Shown here: positions 1-11,300 of the stretch, piece by piece | How the letters are laid out: every line of letters starts with the position of its first letter | Position numbering within the stretch: position 1 is the stretch's first letter | Origin: Trichosphaerium sp. ATCC 40318 | Lineage: Eukaryota > Discosea > Flabellinia > Trichosidae | Length of the DNA stretch: 64,000 nt | Direction of reading: 5' to 3' | Assembly: GCA_038496445.1 (NCBI GenBank) | Contig: JALMLS010000461.1 | Location: forward strand, 186,001 to 250,000 | Made by a program: the position numbers and the translations under genes | The notes under the pieces: model-generated | What the model was told of the DNA's origin: nothing | Seen by the model: the letters and a program-made list of their open reading frames with translations, nothing else | Database searches by the model: none

Positions 1-1
1 A

Positions 2-1248
2 CTTGATGAGCTTCAATTATCGTGTGACGCCAGGAACACATTGAGAGAGTATGTAAGAGAACATGGCTACGCTATTGTGTCAGTTCCAACCGAAATGGTT
101 TGTACGGTCCTGAAAATGTGTTCTAATACGCGCCTTATAGGCCCAGATCTTCCGGCAAACTACTGACAGGTACATTTGCAACATTTCAAATCAAACATGA
201 TAGAACTGCAACTGAAACGCTACATACTCCTCCATATCGTTATGTCATCAACTTACGACTATATTAGCGCTGCTTCGTTTTTTGGCTATACAGAAGAGGT
301 GAAACGTGCTACACAGCAACTATTCTACGAAGTACCTCCCCACAAGGTATGTTTACAGGCTATTAGCTCGTTTTGCTCGTTGACACATGACATGTTACAA
401 TGCCATACTAATCTTAAAGCAAAAGGGTTTACTCGGTTACAATAGGCCTTCAGAAGCCAAAGAAGTACGGATTACCGCATACAGTAACCTTTAATCAATG
501 TAAGGTGTTTAGAATACGCAGAGGAGCTTACACAAAATGGCCTCAGGGTGACTTTAAGCAACAAGTTCTGAAATCTTTCGATTGTCTTGAGAAAATTGTA
601 GAATTGACAATGATTGCTTTACTGGGTTACCATAATATTTTTAGCACCCTTAAAACTAATGAGTGTATAGAACCCTTTGATTTTGACTATGATACACTCT
701 TAAAAGACACGTGTGACGACGTGGAACATCTTGATAAGGAAAATTTTTCGAGTTCTCCTTTTGATATTTTTCATTATTTCAATGTTGAGGAAGACACAAC
801 AGAACCAAAGAATTGTAGTATCCATGTCGATCCAGGTACTCACTTAATATAGAAGTTTAAGTTAACTGTTGTAGGATATCTAACGGTTGTGCCTTGTTGT
901 CAAGTACCAGGATTGGTTCTAAGAAGCAGAAGAGAGAAAGATTGGATACAAGCTGAAGTAGACCAACCACGTGCGTTAGCTGCAAAAGAGTTTTAATGTT
1001 AATTCCCACAAAGCGTTTGAGCAAGTATGCATATTCCCAGCTGCTGGTCTTCAAGTAGTATCAAGGAACTATTATGAAGGTAAAACGGTTATTTATTGCA
1101 TTCTTTATTTACATCAAGTGTATTTATAGGCACTGTCCATTATGTCAGTAAGAATCCTGAAATGGCACCGAGATTATCGTTAGTTTATGAACTACGCCCA
1201 AAGGCGTCCTATAATGTAACTACGTTTGTGAAAAAACTGAGTAATTAA
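2..1248 (+). CDS. 2OG-Fe(II) dioxygenase (isopenicillin N synthase-like), 5' end cut by window
   Basis: Spliced gene entering from the left edge. All residues expected of a 2-oxoglutarate/Fe(II) oxygenase are visible in its C-terminal half: the H-x-D iron pair in HVDPGYLTVVP (codons at 823-831, the G/Y codon rebuilt across an intron 836-874), the distal His in TVHYVSKNPEMAP (CAT at 1138-1140, just after an intron 1080-1129) and the 2OG-binding R-x-S in PRLSLVYELRP (1171-1179). The last exon ends TAA 1246-1248. Upstream exons around 1-100, 250-345 and 450-835 are read in compatible frames but their joins are less certain. The family oxidises small molecules or prolyl/other substrates; the substrate here cannot be read. 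It converges on the sulfatase gene with 27 bp between stop codons. Confidence 0.75.
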
Positions 1249-1275
1249 ATAAATGAATAAAACGTGATAGATGAT

Positions 1276-3348
1276 TTATTTACTGTAAGCTTCTTCAAGA
1301 CATGTAGGGTCCCCAGAATCCTCCATATAACCTTGCAAATAAGCAAGCCCGTTCGCTTGGATCGTCGTATGTTACGTTGAAAACAGTTAGACCAATCTCC
1401 TTTGAGCGCGTCATCAATTGTGCATGTACAAGAGGCATAGATTGCGATAGTTCTTCGTATTCATTGGGATCTTTAATAATATTGTAGAGGCACCCTGAAG
1501 TACAGTCTTGTGTTATTCTGGCAGTTAAGTAAACATTGGTAGCGTTAGGATACTGAGGACCGGTCCAACCTACGAAAAGAAGGCTAAGTTCCTTGTTTTC
1601 GGCAAGTTAAGTGATAGTCACACCTGCGTACTGTTCTTCACCAACCAACAGTTTGTATTGTCCTGAAATAAGATTTACATATCCATCTTGTTCTCCAGTC
1701 ATACCAGAGTAACTAGATAATGGAATTTCGTTCCTTGGTGACGTTGTAGTCGCACCAGTTAGCAAACTTAACAAAAGAGTTAGATGGTGTTTCAAAACCA
1801 TAATTAGTAGTCAACTCACGGCCACATGTTCAAGCTGTCAATAGGCATTAAACCTGCTTTTTCAGCTTCATGATCTTTTGGATCAACCCCAGCGAGATAG
1901 CAAAACGTTGCATACCTAGTTTTGGAAACAAAACATGTTAGATGCGAGATTGCAACTAAATCACGTGACGTACCAATCACATATGTGTATGTATCCACTT
2001 TGTTCTGTGCCATACAGTTTTTTTGGTATAAGCCCTCCTGTCGCTAAAGCTACGGTACGGACACCTCCTTCCCAATCAGAAGTTTTACCTCCTTTTAGAG
2101 GAAAGTTATTTGCTCCTCCATCTATTACGCTATTTATTGGACCCCAGTAGGTGGGACTATAAAGACAAAAGTTAAAACATATAGAATGGTTTGTCTACAA
2201 AGGTACCCTCCATTGTCAGCCGAGAACACAATAAGTGTGTTTTCCCACATTCCTTTTGCAATTAACGCCTTTGTAATATTCCCTATCGCTTCATCTAAGA
2301 ATGTCACCATTCCTTGGTACAAACGTCTGTGTTCGTTTATAGGTTGGTTTGAATATCTATCAACATATTCTTGAGGTACTTGAAGAGGTGCTATGTAATA
2401 AAACCGTTAGTTCCTGTCTGCGAAAAAAACCGGAATGATCGTACAATGAGCGTTTTGAAAGGCAGCATACAAAAAGAGGGGTACTCTGGTATCATGAGTT
2501 ACAATTGTTTTTACAGCAGCTTCTGTATAAAGGTATCCTCCATATGTACCGTTTAAACCAGTAGCAGGTTCATCAGTCTAAATAGTGTTAAGTTTTTCAA
2601 CAGGTCTTTAGTTCGTACATTCCACAAGTCAACGAACTCTTCTAAACAAGGAGGATTTCGTATCTTTTGAGTGTAATGATCCTCCGCCCCTTCAAAGAAG
2701 CCTAAGGCACTATCAAAACCTCGCCCTTCTGGAGTCTTATCAGGGTAAGCCTAAGGAGAAAGTCAATTGCCGAATCTTCACATCGAAGTTACCATGCCCA
2801 TGTGCCATTTTCCTAAGACGGAGTTAGCCTATCGCCATTGAACAAGTTTTATTGGAGTGTACCGACGTGGTGTGTTGCGTATCCTGCAGACTTTAATTTT
2901 GCAGATATCATAGTCATTTTCCTTGGCACTCCACCATTTGGAACACTGTTAGGATTATTTCTTTCGTTGACATGTATGGGCAAACGTCCTGTCATAAGGG
3001 AAGAACGAGTAGGAGAACAGAACTATACCAGTTTTAGTTGTTGGATTTTACAACTACCGAAGCTGTACCTTGTATGCGTAGTGACGTGTAAGTTCAATAC
3101 CATTCTTTTTAAAGCTATCAAGTGTTGGTGTAATCATTTCGCTGTTGTGGAATCCAACGTTACTCCATCCCAAGTCCTTGGTAAGAAGTTTACAACCATT
3201 GAATAACAGAACACGTGTTACAGTTTTCTTATCACGTGGTGTAAAGGATCGCACGTACGTCGGCAAGAATATAAACTATGTTTGGTCGAGTTCCAGCTTG
3301 AGCTGCAGCAAGACCACAAAACACAAATATGAGGAGCAGTGGAGACAT
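1276..3348 (-). CDS. Secreted arylsulfatase-type sulfatase
   Basis: Starts at ATG 3348-3346 with a hydrophobic signal peptide (MSPLLLIFVFCGLAAAQAG) followed by RPNIVYILADD, the metal-binding Asp pair created by splicing out an intron that begins GTACG. Next exons give LGWSNVGF, ELTRHYAYK, then FCSPTRSSLMTGR near 3000, the C-x-P-x-R signature whose Cys becomes formylglycine. GYATHHVGKWHMGM follows after another intron (about 2815-2862), then PEGRGFDSALGFFEGAEDHY. Exons continue to DPTCLEEAYSK and TAA at 1276. Several introns (about 40-110 nt) explain why no long open frame exists; I saw no inactivating change in the motifs. The family hydrolyses sulfate esters, usually on glycans, outside the cell or in lysosome-like compartments. 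The signal peptide supports secretion. Confidence 0.85.
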
Positions 3349-4111
3349 TGATGCTGTTCGTTATGGTTTATCAGTATTTGGCCGCAAAGATCGGCTTAAG
3401 CTCCAAAACTGCCGAAAATGACGCCGAAACTTCTAGCCTTAAGCTATGTACCAAAGCACGTTCGCATATATACCACTAACACGAAAACGAACCATTCCTT
3501 GTTAGTCAGATTTGTACATTTTTTTGTGTAAACACAGTTTAAAGCGTCAGTCAAGGATATTCAACACTTTTTGGTAATTTTTGAAGTGGCTGTACCAATG
3601 TCGCTGATTTATACTAATCGGTTCAATTGTGCTTATTCAATGGTGTTCTATCAGTTGCTGTAGAAAACATACAAAACTCAAAGAATCAACTTGTCGGAAA
3701 ATATATTTTTCCAATTTCTTTGATCTGGATTCTACACAATATCCACACTAAGAATGAACAGGTGTTTGATATCCCCTCTATGAAAAACCTCTTTTCATGA
3801 AATGAAAGGGACAGTTCATTGTTCACATGAAGTTTTTTTAACACGTGAAGAATGAGTGTTTTAATCAAAATCACGTGATTATTAAGAATTCATGCGCTTT
3901 CGTTTCATAGTTGCATTCTTTCTTGATAAAACCCTAGAAAACAAGACGCCCTTTGCACGTCTGTTAATGCTGGCAAGTGTCTTTATTTTTATTCATGAGT
4001 GCTTGTTGCTCATTGTTGGCGTCATCCCAAAACCAAGTTAGGTTCTTTAGTTTAACGTTATCAAACCGCAACTACTCTTTGAAGCTAAAAACATCATAAC
4101 ACTATAAAATT
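3349..4111. other. Intergenic, no gene seen
   Basis: AT-rich spacer between the divergent sulfatase and C2-like genes. It contains two CACGTG palindromes near 3840-3875 and no frame with protein-like composition on either strand. Confidence 0.5.
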
Positions 4112-4546
4112 ATGCAACATACGACGTCAGCAATAAGTTCTCTAAACATAACCATCTTACGAGTATCCAACACCAAAAACAAATCAAAACAGATATCTGT
4201 TGAAGTGTATTTGTGGCCTCTTTATAAACATTCACGAGCAAATAAGGAGCGTACACGTTATGAGCCTATAAACAATTTAAAGTGCGTTCACTGGAATGCT
4301 CAGTTACTTCCATTGAAGGTCGATTGCACATCTATAGTTCCACAGTTTATTGTATTCAAGCTGAAAGAGAAGAAAATAATAAGAAACAAAACTATTGCGA
4401 AGACCTTCATCAATATAGATAGCTTTGGAGATATGGAGAAAAGGTTCAAAGGTACCTTCAAGATTAACATGAGAAACGGAAAGAAGAAGAACCATCCTAT
4501 TCTACAAGTCACAATACAAAACAAGCCGTTGGATAAAACAACATGA
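4112..4546 (+). CDS. Single-exon C2-like (NT-C2/EEIG-type) domain protein
   Basis: An uninterrupted 144-codon frame with ATG start and protein-like composition throughout. The pattern resembles N-terminal C2 domains of the EEIG1/EHBP1 kind: a beta strand (SLNITILRV), a basic/aromatic strand (ISVEVYLWP), a Trp strand (KCVHWNAQLL), the F-K-L-K-E-K-K segment followed by KTIAKTFINIDSF, and a closing strand (HPILQVTIQNKP). Such domains bind membranes or small GTPase partners without calcium. The whole protein is only this domain. It lies convergent with the F-box/LRR gene 150 bp downstream. Assignment is by pattern only; that it is a real gene is more certain than its family. Confidence 0.6.
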   Translation: MQHTTSAISSLNITILRVSNTKNKSKQISVEVYLWPLYKHSRANKERTRYEPINNLKCVHWNAQLLPLKVDCTSIVPQFIVFKLKEKKIIRNKTIAKTFINIDSFGDMEKRFKGTFKINMRNGKKKNHPILQVTIQNKPLDKTT

Positions 4547-4696
4547 TGTGGCACAACAGCACAGGGCAGTAGTATATATCAACGTATCTGATGAATGGAG
4601 TGATGTACATAAAATAACATAGGAATCTACAAACATTGTTCATTGTAAACATATTTTTTATGGCTAAATATTGTATTCTTAGTTCTTTCCCTGATT

Positions 4697-5818
4697 TCAG
4701 TGGTGACAAATTAGACAAGGTACACCAGATATCACGTTCAACCCTTCATCTGTTACACTTGTGCCTGATAAGTTGATTGTGTGAACTCCTGCTAGTGCTC
4801 CAATGCCTTCATCTGTTATTCCTGTACAAAATCCAAGTCCAATTCTATGAGCTCTAGATAGTGCCCCTAGGCATTCGTCTGTCACATTAGTAGACATTAA
4901 ATCAATTGTATGAACTCGACTCAATGCTTTTACACCCTCATCTGTTATTCTATTGCATTCTATCAAGTAGATGTTATGCACACTTCCCAATGCCTTCAAA
5001 CCTTCGTCTGACACACTTGTACGTGTTAAATCAATTGTATGTACACCTGCTAATGCTTTTACACCTTCATCTGTCACATTGGTGCACACCAAAGAGATCA
5101 TGTGTACACCTGCCAACGCCTTAATACCCGAATCCGTTATTGATTTACAATTAAACAAGTTGATAGTGTGTACACCTGTTAATGCTGACAAACCGTCATC
5201 TGTTAGGTTATGACAACCCGAAAAAGCAATTGTGTGTACCCCTGCCAATGCCTTGATACCTGAATCTGTTATGTTATTGCACTGCGACAAGTCAATAGTG
5301 TGTACACCAGCCAAAGCTTTCAAACCTTCATCTGTTATGTTATAGCAACTCATCAAGTTGATAGTGTGTACACCAGCCAAAGCTATCAAACCTTCGTCTG
5401 TTACTCTTGTGGCTCCTAATTTGATATTGTGTACACCGGCTAATGCTTTGATTCCATCGTCTGTTATTCTCTGACAACAAAAAAGATCAATTGAGCGCAC
5501 TCCTGAAAGCAGATGTAAAGAATCATCGAAGACTGTATTGCTGATAAAATGCAAAGAAATTGCAGTGTTCTGAAGTAAAGGGCTGCCAGAAAGTACATAC
5601 ACCTCACTTTTGCTAGAAACATTAATTGTATTGTATCCCACGTGATAGTGTACAATGTCTCGCATCAAACGACATGTTTGGGCTGATCTCAGTGTAAATG
5701 GCCCGCATTTCAAAATAAGAACGATAATTTCAACTGGAAATGAGATAAGCTCAATATTGTGCCTATTTGAGATGTCGCTTTGCTTTTTTGGAATAGGTTC
5801 GTCTATTTCGTTTTCCAT
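4697..5818 (-). CDS. F-box / leucine-rich-repeat protein (AMN1/FBXL type), copy 1
   Basis: Intronless 373-aa frame. Residues about 25-60 are an F-box (ISFPVEIIVLILKCG, then LRSAQTCRLMRDIVH), the Skp1-binding module of SCF ubiquitin ligases. From about residue 100 to the end run roughly 11 cysteine-containing leucine-rich repeats of about 22-25 residues, each built on NITDEGIKALAGVHTIDL with variable CxxI/TxV tips. The repeats at protein and DNA level are much more alike than in ordinary FBXL proteins, pointing to recent internal amplification. LRRs bind the ubiquitylation target, so the protein is expected to be a substrate adaptor. Four other family members lie in this window. Confidence 0.85.
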   Translation of the reverse strand: MENEIDEPIPKKQSDISNRHNIELISFPVEIIVLILKCGPFTLRSAQTCRLMRDIVHYHVGYNTINVSSKSEVYVLSGSPLLQNTAISLHFISNTVFDDSLHLLSGVRSIDLFCCQRITDDGIKALAGVHNIKLGATRVTDEGLIALAGVHTINLMSCYNITDEGLKALAGVHTIDLSQCNNITDSGIKALAGVHTIAFSGCHNLTDDGLSALTGVHTINLFNCKSITDSGIKALAGVHMISLVCTNVTDEGVKALAGVHTIDLTRTSVSDEGLKALGSVHNIYLIECNRITDEGVKALSRVHTIDLMSTNVTDECLGALSRAHRIGLGFCTGITDEGIGALAGVHTINLSGTSVTDEGLNVISGVPCLICHH

Positions 5819-5898
5819 TGTGTAGAACCGGTTTTAGAGGCTATTACGACTAAGATAGTCAAGAGTTGTTGTAGTGTTGTATACTATTTATTTTGGTC

Positions 5899-6300
5899 TT
5901 AAGGACAGCGTACATTAAGTAGGTCTTCTGTGAAGGTTGGTTGAACCTCAATGTGATTCTTGATGACTAACTGATTGATTTCCACCTTACAAGAGTCGTC
6001 AATTCCGTATGTCACGTGATAATTGTTACTTTTTTGACAGTTGTATCCGCCCTTTTGCGCAGAACACATGTACCACAACAATATTAAATTGCATGTCATA
6101 TGATAAGATAAAGATGGTAGGCAAGATATCACCTGCATGACCACTCAAGAATTGGAAATTAGCCTGGACATCCTCCAATAGATATTGAATACTTCGAATC
6201 AACAATCTGTATTCTCCAAAAATACAAGTTTCCTTCAGGTTTAGTCGAAGTTTCAAATGAGAAAAGTCGACTGTTTTCCTATTTTAAAGAACGAACGGTA
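5899..6300 (-). CDS. Possible small spliced gene, unknown function
   Basis: Two blocks look coding on this strand: one near 6130-6290 and a C-terminal block at 5899-6050 reading SNNYHVTYGIDDSCKVEIN and ending in a stop at 5899. Splice signals (TTTTAG-like acceptor, GT donor near 6130) would join them. The upstream block has plausible protein in two frames, so the start is unresolved. It would be head-to-head with the SPRY gene, under 100 bp apart. Cysteine content suggests a secreted protein but no signal peptide can be fixed. No family recognised. Confidence 0.3.
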
Positions 6301-6353
6301 ACGCCAACCGCTTTTCGTGTACGAACCGCTTCCACTAACCACTCCAGAATAGT

Positions 6354-7998
6354 ATGGCACTTACTCAGGCATATAGCCTCACGTTGGATACTCTACATAC
6401 AGTTACGCCTCAACAGGTAATTAAAACGCTAATTAGCCTCATAGGACATTTACGGAATGATTGTGTCCCGTTTAGACGTAAAGGATGCTTTATCGCTCTT
6501 CGCAACGAATAATACGCTAAATGAAGTACTCACTAGACTCCTACACAATTATCACTAATTTCAGATACACAATTACGAATGGATCTGGCGATTGCTGTTA
6601 AAACGCGATTATACTCACATAATACCACTACTTGACGCGAAGAAGAGCAACATAGAAGTTTACAAGGAGCTTAGTACGTATTGAGAGTTTGTTTTATTAA
6701 AACAGCGTTGAATGGCTTTAAGACAAAAATTTGTTGTACCACAGGAACCACAACGTGCAAAAAACTTTTGGTGACTACAGGTCATCGGTTGTTTGCCGTA
6801 AAAAAAATTTGCTCTTAATGCCTATTTTTAGCCCTTAAATACCCTTCAACATTTGGTTACAAAAGAGATGATGGGCATGAGGCTAGCGTTATTACGAATA
6901 CTAATGATGGCCGACTATGTTTATCAAAAGCAATTGGTCGCGTCATTGTATGTGTCAAAACTTTGAAGGACAACATTCTCTTTTTTTTCTTACAAAAAGC
7001 TACTGTATACAGTTTGGCTGTTGCTTTCGATTCCAAGATAGCTAGAGCTCACTTGTTATTTTAGACGGATCAATCAATCCAAAGATGGCCGTGGGTTTCT
7101 GACATATTTGATTTAAAAGTAGCTTATTATGAAATCGAAGTTGTTGAAGGGTATGCTCAATCTTTGTTGTTGCTTTCTTTAGTTGTAAATATTAGCTAAG
7201 GAAATCGTTTAGACAAGGTTGTATTGGGTTCGGTCAGTTTAATTATACTAGAAACAACGCTGTTGGATGGAATTTACATAGTATTGGATTCCACAGTGAT
7301 GATGCAGGTATGAAACAATTTTTTTGGAAATTGTTTTTCAAGTATCCTTTTTTCGTCAATTAACTGGATAATAGGAAAGTTCCATGGAAATTCAGTTTGG
7401 AAACACTCATTTACATACGAAAATAAAAATAGAAATCTAGGTCCTGGATGCACTATTGGTGAGTCAATGTTTTTGTTTGATGAAATCTGAAAGGGTTTTT
7501 TTTTTAAAACTGACCCTAACTCTTTCAGGCGCGGGATTGCTTGCAAATGGCCTTGTCTTTGCTACTTTAAATGGAAAACTATGTGAACTTGGTTCAAAAA
7601 CTTTTTCAGAGGAAGAAAGAGATTCGGTTCATCCTACAGTTACAGTAGTTAATTCAAGCGATGTTATTAACATAAACTTTGGCAAGGTAAACTAACCTTC
7701 TCTTTTTTTTTTTTTTTTGACAATCTCCTCTAAGTTAGAGATACTTTTATTTTCTTTTGATGTAAAACTCTTACTTGGGTATCCTTCAATCTCAGGAGAA
7801 CAAAATAAGTTTTGACTTTCGTCTAACTTTTTTTTCTTGCACCAAAAGGCTCGGTTTATGTTTGATGTTGGTTCTTTTTTGAAGACTCACGACTGGCTGA
7901 TTAAAAAGTTGCAGGATGATATGTTTAAATTATTAAAAGTAAACCCTGAATGGGATCTAACAAATCCAAATGAAGAAATAGAGTTTGTATACAAATAA
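6354..7998 (+). CDS. SPRY-domain protein (RanBPM/SSH4-like)
   Basis: Multi-exon gene starting MALTQAYSLTLDTLHTVTPQQ. Exons downstream carry an unmistakable SPRY fold: AYYEIEVVEG (about 7115), IGFGQFNYTRNNAVGWNL then HSIGFHSDDAG (7230-7305), LGPGCTIG (7435), GAGLLANGLVFATLNGKL (7530-7580), HPTVTVVNSSDVININFG (7630-7685) and RFMFDVGSFLK (7855). Introns of about 28-150 nt separate these. The protein ends at TAA 7996-7998 with EEIEFVYK. SPRY domains mediate protein-protein contacts; in RanBPM-type proteins they sit in CTLH/GID ubiquitin ligases, in SSH4-type proteins in endosomal adaptors. No LisH, CTLH or membrane segment could be confirmed here. The N-terminal 120 residues are unassigned. Confidence 0.7.
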
Positions 7999-8396
7999 AA
8001 AAACACTTTCCAACTCCATATCGACTAACAACACCCCTCCTGTACTCCCAAAATAAATCATGTCATTTCCTAAGACAACCCACTACCACCACTACGCTCC
8101 CCAACTCCTTCTTGGGTACACGGGCTAAGCACTTTGGCATAGCGTCTTGGGTTTTGTACCTTTTCAAGCCCAACCCTATTGAGTCACCTGTTATGATGAC
8201 CGTGTCGTTTTCATTTCTGCTTAAGCAAACACAATTGAAAAAAGATTAAATAACTAACTATATTAATGGGCTACTAATAATAATTACACCAATCGAAAAA
8301 AAATTTGTTTACAACAATCTATGATACCCCCTTGAAATGAAAAAGTTGGAGGTTGGGGTTTTTTCTTGTTTTCTTCTTTTGTTTTTTTTTTTGAAA
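7999..8396. other. Intergenic, T-rich
   Basis: Spacer between convergent 3' ends of the SPRY and Cu-ATPase genes. Homopolymer T runs near 8375-8390; no coding frame seen. Confidence 0.5.
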
Positions 8397-11300
8397 TTAG
8401 TCGATATAACCTTTCAGCAATCCTTCTAATTGGTAATCACCACCTATTTTATGTCCTATTTGAGTCAATATGTGAGTTTAACAGAGCTTTTGTAGACCTG
8501 TACATACCTAACAAAGGCATCTTTGGTCGTTTATAAAGACGAAGAAGTAGTGAAGATGTGACAACAGACACAGAAGAAAAAGCCATACAAACACCGGCCA
8601 GATAAGGAGGTATTGTGATGCCTGCTGGTAGAAGTACACCAGCAGCAAGAGGAATACCTAAAACGGAGTAAATTAGAAAAGGATAACAGGCACTTGAAAA
8701 AGAAGTAGTCATCTAATTCAAACAGTTGGCGTACCAATGATGTTGTAAAGCAAAGCCCACAAATAATTAAGTTTAATACGAGAATAAGTCTTTTTAGACA
8801 GATCAATAGCAGTCAATACATCAGTAAGTATGCTCTTTACAAGTACCATATCAGCTGCCTCTATTGCAATGTCCTATTAAAGAATACCATTAAAAACAAA
8901 TTCAACACAACATAAAAAACCATCCCGTCAGCTGACACGTGTCATAAAAGAGTTTATCTAATGTGAATTAAAAGCAAACGTACTGTTCCAGCGCCAATAG
9001 CGATACCAATATCAGCGGCTGCAAGAGCAGGTGAATCATTTATACCATCACCAACCATAGCAACTACCTCAGATAGTGCCTAAAAAAGTTTTTGGCATTA
9101 GCGACATGAGAAAGGTTTATTCCTTTAAGGTACGTACTTGAAGTTCTTTTACTTTTTCTGCTTTTTGTGCTGGTAAGACTTCTGCAATAATATTATCAAT
9201 GCCAACCTTTAAAAAATGTTTGTAAGTCAGCGTAGCCATGTAGGGTCGTACTTTTGCTGCTAGTGCATTGGCAGTTGTTTTATTATCACCTGAAACCATC
9301 CAACAAGCGATTTTCATTCGGTGTAGTTCTTGGATAACAAAGGCAGCTTCAGGCTGTTTATCGAAAAAACACGTGAGTTTCAACAAAAAAAATAAGAACT
9401 TGTGTGGTTACCTTAACTGGATCACCAATAGCTATGAGTCCACATAAAATATTTCTAATTGAAGCAAATACAACTGTGTTTCCAGCCTGTTCCATAGTCA
9501 AAGCCCTATTCTCAACATCACCTAGCAACGTTTTGTTAACAAAAAACACAGTTTGGCTTTTTTTTAGTTGAATACGTACTCGCTATCGAAATACCATGTT
9601 CCTTCATCCAAGCTCTATTGCCAACAATCACTGGCTGTCCTTTTACATTACACGATACACCTTTACCACTTGTTGACTATCAAAAACTGTCAGATCTTCA
9701 AAAAGTCGTATTTTTTCAACAAAAAAAAAAGTTCGTCCAGTCACTGACTAGTGTACGTACAATAAAGTTTTGTGGAGATGGTATTGGTCCATCTGTAACT
9801 TTATTTGCTGCTTTTACTATGGCTACAGCCAAGGGATGTTGACTAGCAGATTCTGCTGCTCCAATCTAAAGGAAATAAAAAGTGAGCAAAACTGTTAGAT
9901 TTTACAAAAGAACTGCAAGGGACGGTACATACAAAATCATAAAATTGCCTTTCAGATTTAACGATATCTTGTCCATGTAATAAGATTGTTTCCATAACCT
10001 CAGGTTCACCTAAAATAGTGTTAACACATCGAAATTGTAGTTCTTTTTTTTTCTGTTTTTGTACCTTTAGTTAGTGTCCCAGTTTTATCAAATATAATAA
10101 CAGACACCTTGTGTGCGGTTTCAAGCGCAGTACCACTTTTAATGAGGATACCTAGCACATGATTTTAACTTCAAAGTCCATAACAGCAAAGCATGAAATG
10201 CTACAAAATATGCTTCAAAAAAGTAAATTATACTTACCATTCTGTGCGCCAATACCCGTTCCAACCATAACAGCGGTAGGTGTAGCTAATCCTAAAGCGC
10301 AAGGACACGAAATGACAACAACTGATATAGCAAACAACAGCGAAAACAAAAATGGGCTAGTCCCTGCACGTGGCAAAATAAGCTTAATAGCAAACCTTTC
10401 TTATGTCACGCACCGTGCAAATATTTTGCAGGTATATACCCTTCTACAGTAAGCCAGAACCATATCATGAATGTAAATAGAGAAATGCCTATTATGAAAG
10501 GTACAAATACTGCAGAAACGTTATCTGCAATGAGCTGTATAGGTGCTTTGTCCATCTGAAGTAAAAAAATTGAGTGAACAAATGTTGAATGTGATTTTTA
10601 GTTGTACCTGCGCTTGATGCACTAGTTTGATTATATTTGCAAGACTAGTATTTGAACCAACACGTGTTGCTTTATATAGGATCATACCATTTCTGGCTAT
10701 TGTACCAGCAATAACAGTTGAACCTGGTTTTTTTGATCGAGGCATTGACTCACCTAAAAATTATTGGTTTGTTGTTTGTTCGCTTAACACTTCATTTGTT
10801 AATTACCAGTTAGCATTGATTCATCTATATTAGTGGTGCCGAATACAACTAAACCATCTGTAGGCACTCTATTACCTGCAGTGACCTTGGATAGAGGTAA
10901 GAAAGAACATTGATTTTGAATAACATGAATGTTGTACCTTAATTACATCGCCAGTTTGAAGCAAATTGGCGTCAATCTCCTTTTCAGAAGTGACATTAAA
11001 ATCTTTGTCAACAACCACCAACGTAGCTACATCGGCCTATAACATAATTTAACCCTAAGGCTGCAAGAAGAAGCAAGAAAAATATGAATACAGTAAAAAA
11101 AAATAACAAACCTGCAGTCCCATTAAGTTTGCAATTGCATTCGATGTGTTGCCTTTAGCAACTGTCTCCAAGTATTTACCAAAAGTAATTATAGGTATAA
11201 GCATAGCAGAGGTATCAAAAAACGTGTGCACTACAACAAAACCCAACAATTAAACAAACAATACAACGTCAAAAAAAGTATAATTATTAAAAACGTACAA

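Noticed and set aside
1276-3348. Sulfatase region as a pseudogene because no long frame exists
   Set aside because: All breaks are removed by introns with proper GT...AG ends, and every catalytic motif is kept in frame.
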